From NCBI RefSeq assembly GCF_001704415.2, contig NC_030811.1, positions 78,076,069 to 78,140,068 on the forward strand: a DNA stretch of 64,000 nucleotides. The letters are read 5' to 3'. The position numbers and the translations under genes are program-made. This DNA comes from Capra hircus (lineage: Eukaryota; Chordata; Mammalia; Artiodactyla; Bovidae). Shown piece by piece: positions 59,190 through 64,000 of this stretch. Within the stretch, counting starts at the first letter, position 1; each line of letters begins with the position of its first letter. The notes below the pieces were generated by a model. The model was not told where the DNA came from and searched no databases. It saw only the letters and a program-made list of their open reading frames with translations.

Positions 59190-59345
59190 TTTATATAGAG
59201 TAACAGTGAATTGTCACACCTACTCCATCATGTAGATATCACAGTTTTCCTTATTATATAGATTAGGAAATTGAGGCATAGAGATATCAAGCAACTTTTC
59301 CAGAGTCATAGTCTAGTATAAAAAAGAAGCTGTCATATCAATGTC
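59190..59345 (+). repeat. MIR SINE fragment
   Basis: Plus strand: cttattatatagattaggaa, attgaggcatagagatatca, agcaacttttccagagtcat keep the MIR core order. Confidence 0.7.
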
Positions 59346-59954
59346 TTAGTTTTTCCTTATGATAAGCAGAAACTAGTCACTAAAATTTGTAGAATTTAAA
59401 ATATGTATCAAAATCATCATTCGTGTTTTTTACTGTTACTGAAACCAACATAGCTGGGTTATAATAAGGGCTCTATTATATAAGGATGGATCAGGATGAA
59501 GAAGATCTCTGGTGGAGGACCACATAAATTGTGAAGTTAGGACAACTGCAGAAGATTCAAAAGTAGGCCCAAAAGAAGTAGCATAGAATCAGCACAAAGA
59601 AACCTAAAGTCCATAGAAGAAGCCCCATCCATGACTGATGGGAAGGAGAGATTGAGGTTCCAAGATGCCTTCCTAAGAGACAGTAATCCAAACTCAAAGG
59701 AACAGAATCATGATCTGTTAAAAAAAAAAAAAAAAAAAAGGCAAAGAGAGCTTAGGTACATCTATTTAAAGAGGTACTGTGAAGCTAAGGGAGTTAATGC
59801 ATATGGGAGTCCATTGCACTTAGAAACAGACTTAATTTTTATCTACCTACAGGGTTCCCTGGAATACATACTATGAAGTATGATGTTGTCTAGGCTCTTG
59901 GACATCTACAGTAAGAAGAACTGTTATATGTCCACTTTCAGGAAACCTCCCTAG
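59346..59954. other. Unique DNA with poly(A)
   Basis: No gene. A run of about 20 A residues at 59720-59739 looks like a retroposon tail, but the upstream 100-150 bp matches no repeat or gene that I know. Confidence 0.45.
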
Positions 59955-60220
59955 AAACAGGTGGCATGCATCTTTTACCATCTTCTTACCTTCTGTCTTC
60001 CTCCTGACTGGAATATTCAAAAGTGGGGATTACAGACGGAGCTCACACAGCTTCCTGGGACCACGAGTTGGAAGGACTATGCTGAAGATACTGAAGTTTA
60101 CAAGAAAAGGAGCCTAGTGTCAATGGCAACTTGGTAGTGATCCTACCAAGCTTGAACTGATTCTTCGACAAACGAGAAACCTGTATTTAGGTTACTGGTA
60201 TTTTTCCTTTCCTGCTATTC
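59955..60220 (+). repeat. Old mammalian repeat 3' end, family not assigned
   Basis: The order tcttcctcctgactggaata, ggagctcacacagcttcctg, ggaccacgagttggaaggac, aggagcctagtgtcaatggc, and a final gaaacctgtatttaggttac resembles a widespread old mammalian element (LTR or L1M 3' end). Strongly diverged. Confidence 0.45.
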
Positions 60221-60879
60221 ATCATCTAAACTAAGAGTAATTGACAAAATACATAAAGCACTCAACTACATTTACACTGTCTGTAATTAGACACATGAAT
60301 GTTTGCTCTTATTGTTTTTGCTGTCATTTGGGCTACGGTAAAAATTAATAAAAGCTCAGTTCTGGCAGAAAAAGGATGAGAAGAAAACTTCAGAATGCTG
60401 AGAAACCAGTTATGCTACCTATGTAGACCTTAATTTGGGGCTGAAATATCAATCTCCATTTCTTCTTATATTTCTAAAACTAATTTTGAAATAATGTTCC
60501 AAATGCTGTCAAGATAGCGTGAGCCAGTCAAGGATTGCTGTAGTTGCTGTTTAGTTGTTAAGTTGTATCCAACTCTCTTTCAATCCCAATACTTGGATAA
60601 TATATCAATATTTGATATACACAATAAACAAGTCACTCAAACATCTCTATGGCAGGAAAAGCCTTATCTGTGTTTGAGACCATAGGATAATGATGTGGGG
60701 TGTGTCCAGGAGAGGGGAGAGGGAAGGAATAATTTTTCTTTTCTTATAGTGTCATGTAATGTTGTGAAAAAGCAACTGATGTTTAAAGCTGGCAGAGGAC
60801 ACCAGGCACTCAGAAAGACAGCCCATTCTCTTTGAAAGGAGGTAGGACAAAATATAAAAGACAAAAAGAGAGACAGAAG
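60221..60879. other. Unique DNA with a tiny Bov-tA piece
   Basis: At 60537-60585 gttgctgtttagttgttaag and tatccaactctctttcaatc look like the end of a minus-strand Bov-tA. Otherwise nothing was recognised. Confidence 0.45.
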
Positions 60880-61233
60880 AGTTAGGGATGGAGACCCATC
60901 CCGGGGAGGGAATCATGAAGGAGGAGAAGTTTCCAAACACCAGGAAACCCTCTCACCGGCGGGTGTGTGCAGAGTTTTGGAATCTCAGAGGGCAACATAA
61001 TGGGGAGAAAAAAACCCCACAGAATACACGCCTAACTGCAACTTCCTGCAGAGAAGTAGCCCAGACACTTGCGTCTACCACCAGCGAGCAGGGGCTGAAC
61101 AGAGAGGTGTGAGTTGCATGCTTAGGGTAAGGATTGGGCCAGAATGCCTTGAGGACAATCTGAGGGAGCTAACGTGAGATAGCAACCCAAACTGTGGGAT
61201 AGCCAGAGAGAAAAAAAAAGAGAGAGGGAGAGA

Positions 61234-61268
61234 GAGAACTTTCCCATGAAAAAGAGAACTTTCCCATG
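61234..61268 (+). repeat. Small tandem duplication in L1 5' UTR
   Basis: The 15-bp gagaactttcccatg is at 61234-61248 and again at 61254-61268, next to an ag-rich run (61210-61237). A 20-bp period. Confidence 0.85.
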
Positions 61269-62540
61269 CACCTCTAACCTAAGGTGCAGCCTGACCCGTT
61301 CACAAAACAAGGGATTGAGCAAATACCAAAGGAGAGCTAGCAGGCTGAGGACTAGCCCATCCCCCTGCCAGAGTCAGAGAGGCAGGTGGCGGACAGCCAG
61401 AGCCAGAAGGCAAGGGGCAATCTCGGCCCCAAAGACAGCACCCTCCACCAAACTGTGGGCAGGTTCCCAGTTGCTAACCACGTCTTCCTGGGATCCTGGA
61501 TGGTTGACATCTGCCAGGAGGGTTGCAGCCAGAGATCAGCTCCCCAAAGGAGCTACATGGCACATCTGAGTCAACGCTCTTGTGGCACACCTGGAAAACC
61601 GAGCTGCTGTGACCAGGGAGGTGATTAACACACACAGTCCACCCGGGACAGTGAGCTCGCCAAACACCTGGTCACCTTAGCTGCTTGGACTTGGCAAGGG
61701 CTCAGAACACACGCCCAGCCAAGTCTGTGCCTTTGTGGAGTACCCAAGATCCTGAACCTGAGCAGCTTAGACCTAGGAAGTGTATGAAGCCCAGGGCCTG
61801 CTTTGGACACTTCCCCTGCAGAGCAACTTGGAGCCTGACCAATGTAGACCGGGAAAGCACACATGCCGTGAGCTGGGGCAAACCCAGTGTGGCCCAGCCA
61901 CTGTGAGCACACCCCACCAAATATCTCATGCCAGTGATATTTGTTTGCAGTGTTCTTCCCTTCCCACAGCACAACTGAACAAGTGAGCCTAAATAAGTGA
62001 CCACCTTCACTCCCTTGTGTCAAGGAAGAAATTAGACACTGAAGAGACTTGCAAACAGAGGAAGTCAAAATAAACAAAGAAGAGGGAACTGCTCGGGAAG
62101 TGACAGGTGCAACAGATGAAAACCCTGTAGTTAGCATTGACTAAGCACTGAAAGGGGCCTATAGACCTTGAGAACTATAAGCTGGAACAAGGAAATATCT
62201 GAAACTGAACTGACCCCACACTGTCCTCAACAGCTCCAGAGAAATTCCTAGATATATTTTTACTATTATCATTTTTAAGTTCTTTCTTACTCCTCTAGTT
62301 TTCATTTTTATAACCTACTATTACCTTGCCAAAAAAAGAAAAAACTATTATTAAAGGAAACTTCATATATATATATTTTTTATAACTTTTGTGATTGCTT
62401 TTGTTTTGTATTTTTAATATTGTATTTTGCAGAGTCTAACCTCTACCCTAGATTTGCAATCTTTTCTTTTTGGTATTTGTTATAAAATTTGTACCTTTAA
62501 GAATATAATCTTCAGTACACACCTTTGCTTAGGGGTGTGA

Positions 62541-62960
62541 TTACTGGCTTGATTGATCGCTCCCCTTTTGACTCTCCCTTTTCTCCCCCAGATCACCTCT
62601 ATTACCTCCCTCCCCCTTCTCTTCTCTACTTAATTCTGTGAATCTCTCTGGGTGTTCTGGGTTGTGGAGAACACTTAGGGAACTGCTTACTGGCTATATT
62701 GGTCTCCCCCTTTTGACTCCTCCTCTTCTCCTCCTGGCCACCTCTATCTTCCTCCTGCTTCTTCTCTATGTAACTCCATGAACCTCTCTGGGTGTTCCAG
62801 ACTGTGGAGAGCACATAAGGAATTGATTATTGGCTAGATTGGTCTTTCCCTTTTTGATTCCCCCTATTCTCCTCCTGGTCACCTCTATCTCCCTTCTCCC
62901 TCTTTTCTTCTCCATATAACTCTGTGAACCTCTCTGGGTGTCCCTCACTGTGGAGAATCT
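62541..62960 (+). repeat. Three tandem units of 134-146 bp in the L1 5' UTR
   Basis: Units start at 62541, 62687 and 62827 with tt(a)ctggct(t/a)(g/t)att, each followed by a ccttttgactc block, ctcctcctgg-like pyrimidines with cacctctat, a cttctcta-taactctgtgaa block, and cctctctgggtgt. They differ by several substitutions and small indels, the third ending in the sequence that follows in the L1 (gtggagaatcttttcacc). The layout resembles the monomers of other mammalian L1 promoters, but no promoter activity can be read from sequence. Confidence 0.9.
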
Positions 62961-63450
62961 TTTCACCATTAACCAAGATGTTTTCTCATCTGTACTGTAT
63001 GGATGGAGAAGTCTTGAGGCTACTGTTAGAATAAGACTGAAAGCCAAAGGCAGGATGCTTAAATCCAAAACTTGAGAACAACAGAAAACTCTTGACTCCA
63101 GGGAACATTAATTGACAAGAACTCATCCAGAAGCCTCCATACCTACACTGAAACCAAGCTCCACCCAAGAGTCAACAAGTTATACAGCAAGACATACCAT
63201 GCTAATTCTCCAGCAATGCAGGAACATAGCTTTGAGCATTAAAATACAGGCTGTGCAAAGTCACATGAAACCCATAGACATCTCACTACTGGACACTTGA
63301 TTGCCCTCCAGAGAGAAGAGATCCAGTCCCACCCATCAGTACACCAACGCAAGTTTCCCTAACCAGGAAACCTTGACAAGCTACTAGTCCAACCCCATCC
63401 ACAGGGAGCTACCTCCAAAATAAAGGGAAACCACAAACTTCCAGCAAATG

Positions 63451-63675
63451 GAAAAGTGAAAGTGAAAGTGAAAATGAAGTCGCTCAGTCATGCCTGACTC
63501 TTTGTGACCCCATGGATAGTAGCCTGCACCGAGCTCCTCCATCCATGGGATTTTCAAGGCAAGAGTATTGGAGTGGGTTGCCATTTCCTTCTCCAGGGAA
63601 TCTTCCCAACCCAGGGATTGAACCCAGGTCTCTCACATTGTAGACAGACACTTTACCATCTGAGCCACCACGGAA
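63451..63675 (-). repeat. Bov-tA SINE inserted in L1 5' UTR
   Basis: Minus strand: gaaagtgaaagtgaaaatga and gtcgctcagtcatgcctgac at the 3' side, a complete Bov-A body, and the tRNA head ending gagccaccacggaa. The direct repeat atggaaa lies at 63448-63454 and 63680-63686, a likely target-site duplication. L1 sequence is collinear across it. Confidence 0.93.
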
Positions 63676-63732
63676 ATATATGGAAAGGAGACACTGAACA
63701 CAAAGAGAGACATTCAGCAGGTAAAGGAACAT

Positions 63733-64000
63733 GATGCTGCTAAGTCACTTCAGTTGTGTCCGACTCTATGTGACCCCATAGACAGCAGCACACCAGGCTC
63801 CCAGTCCCTGGGATTCTCCAGGCAAGAACACTGGAGTAGGTTACCATTTCCTTCTCCAATGCATGAAAGTGAAAAGTGAAAGTGAAGTCACTCAGTCATG
63901 TCCAACTCTTAGCGACCCCATGGACTGAAGCCCACCAGGCTCCTCCATCCATGGGATTTTCCAGGCAAGAGTACTGGAGTGGGGTGCCATTACCTTCTCC
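63733..64000 (-). repeat. Bov-A2 SINE at the window edge
   Basis: Minus strand: gatgctgctaagtcacttca to the 5' end gtgccattaccttctcc at the last base. Both monomers and the gaaagtgaaaagtgaaagtg linker are present. It follows directly on the L1 segment caggtaaaggaacatgat, which in bovid L1 belongs to the first codons of ORF1. Confidence 0.94.

Larger units (their letters stand above)
60880..63732 (+). mobile_element. Bovid L1 5' end (5' UTR), runs off the window
   Basis: The GC-richer stretch starts near gagttagggatggagaccca and follows the bovid L1 5' UTR: catcccggggagggaatcat, the cacgtcttcctgggatcctg-type middle, an AT-rich segment at 62240-62520, three tandem units (62541-62960), then caccattaaccaagatgttt, ctggacacttgattgccctc and the ORF1-proximal aggtaaaggaacatgat at 63720-63735. 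A Bov-tA interrupts it at 63451-63675 and a Bov-A2 follows at 63733. If the body continues to the right this is a near full-length L1; the left edge is approximate. No ORF1 start codon is evident in the expected place. Confidence 0.88.

Noticed and set aside
61625..62137. 170-codon minus-strand open frame and overlapping frames on both strands
   Set aside because: Lies in the GC-richer L1 5' UTR, where chance frames are longer; no domain and many competing frames.
62541..62960. CRISPR-like or satellite array
   Set aside because: Units are about 140 bp, imperfect, without spacers, and are part of an L1 5' UTR.

Overview
This is a window of ruminant, most likely bovid, nuclear DNA (cattle, sheep or goat type; the species cannot be settled from the sequence alone). 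The evidence is the dense load of lineage-specific repeats: the RTE-type LINE BovB, the SINEs derived from it (dimeric Bov-A2 and the tRNA-Glu/Bov-A fusion Bov-tA), and bovid L1 copies with their typical 5' UTR and 3' ends. Older layers shared by all mammals (MIR, L2, L1M, an ERVL-MaLR LTR end and hAT-like DNA transposon remains) lie beneath them. The DNA is AT-rich. I found no host protein-coding exon, tRNA, rRNA or CRISPR array that I can defend, so it reads as an intergenic gene desert or a very long intron.

Layout. 1-5.5 kb: an old L1 3' end, a 5'-inverted L1 fragment (1828-2154), and Bov-tA, BovB and Bov-A2 copies. 5.5-14 kb: AT-rich unique DNA, a tiny L1 3' end with a 15-bp target-site duplication (7119-7275), a 1.57-kb BovB on the minus strand (8097-9665), and Bov-tA copies including a dimeric one. 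14.1-18.9 kb: a 4.76-kb bovid L1 on the plus strand with a perfect 15-bp target-site duplication; ORF1 and ORF2 are dead. 19-32 kb: SINEs, an ancient L2 split by BovB and Bov-A2 (25490-26790), and a run of MIR, L1M and L2 (29.8-30.9 kb). 32-51 kb: BovB fragments on both strands, including the longest open BovB reading frame (34155-34943), with L2 and SINE copies and long unique stretches. 51.9-54.1 kb: a DNA-transposon relic and an L1M 3' UTR. 54.6-59.1 kb: a BovB split by a 3.95-kb L1 whose 5' half is inverted. 60.9-64 kb: the 5' UTR of another bovid L1, carrying three tandem units of about 140 bp and two younger SINEs; it runs off the right edge.

The only protein-coding material is retrotransposon ORF1, ORF2 and reverse-transcriptase sequence, all of it broken. 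The proteins would have acted by target-primed reverse transcription: the L1-type copies for themselves and, by the known model, BovB for the Bov-A2 and Bov-tA SINEs. The informative signals are the records of insertion: target-site duplications, two L1 5' inversions, a BovB fold-back, a microhomology deletion in BovB, a fused Bov-A monomer, and nesting that gives relative ages. I did not find a new biological system.
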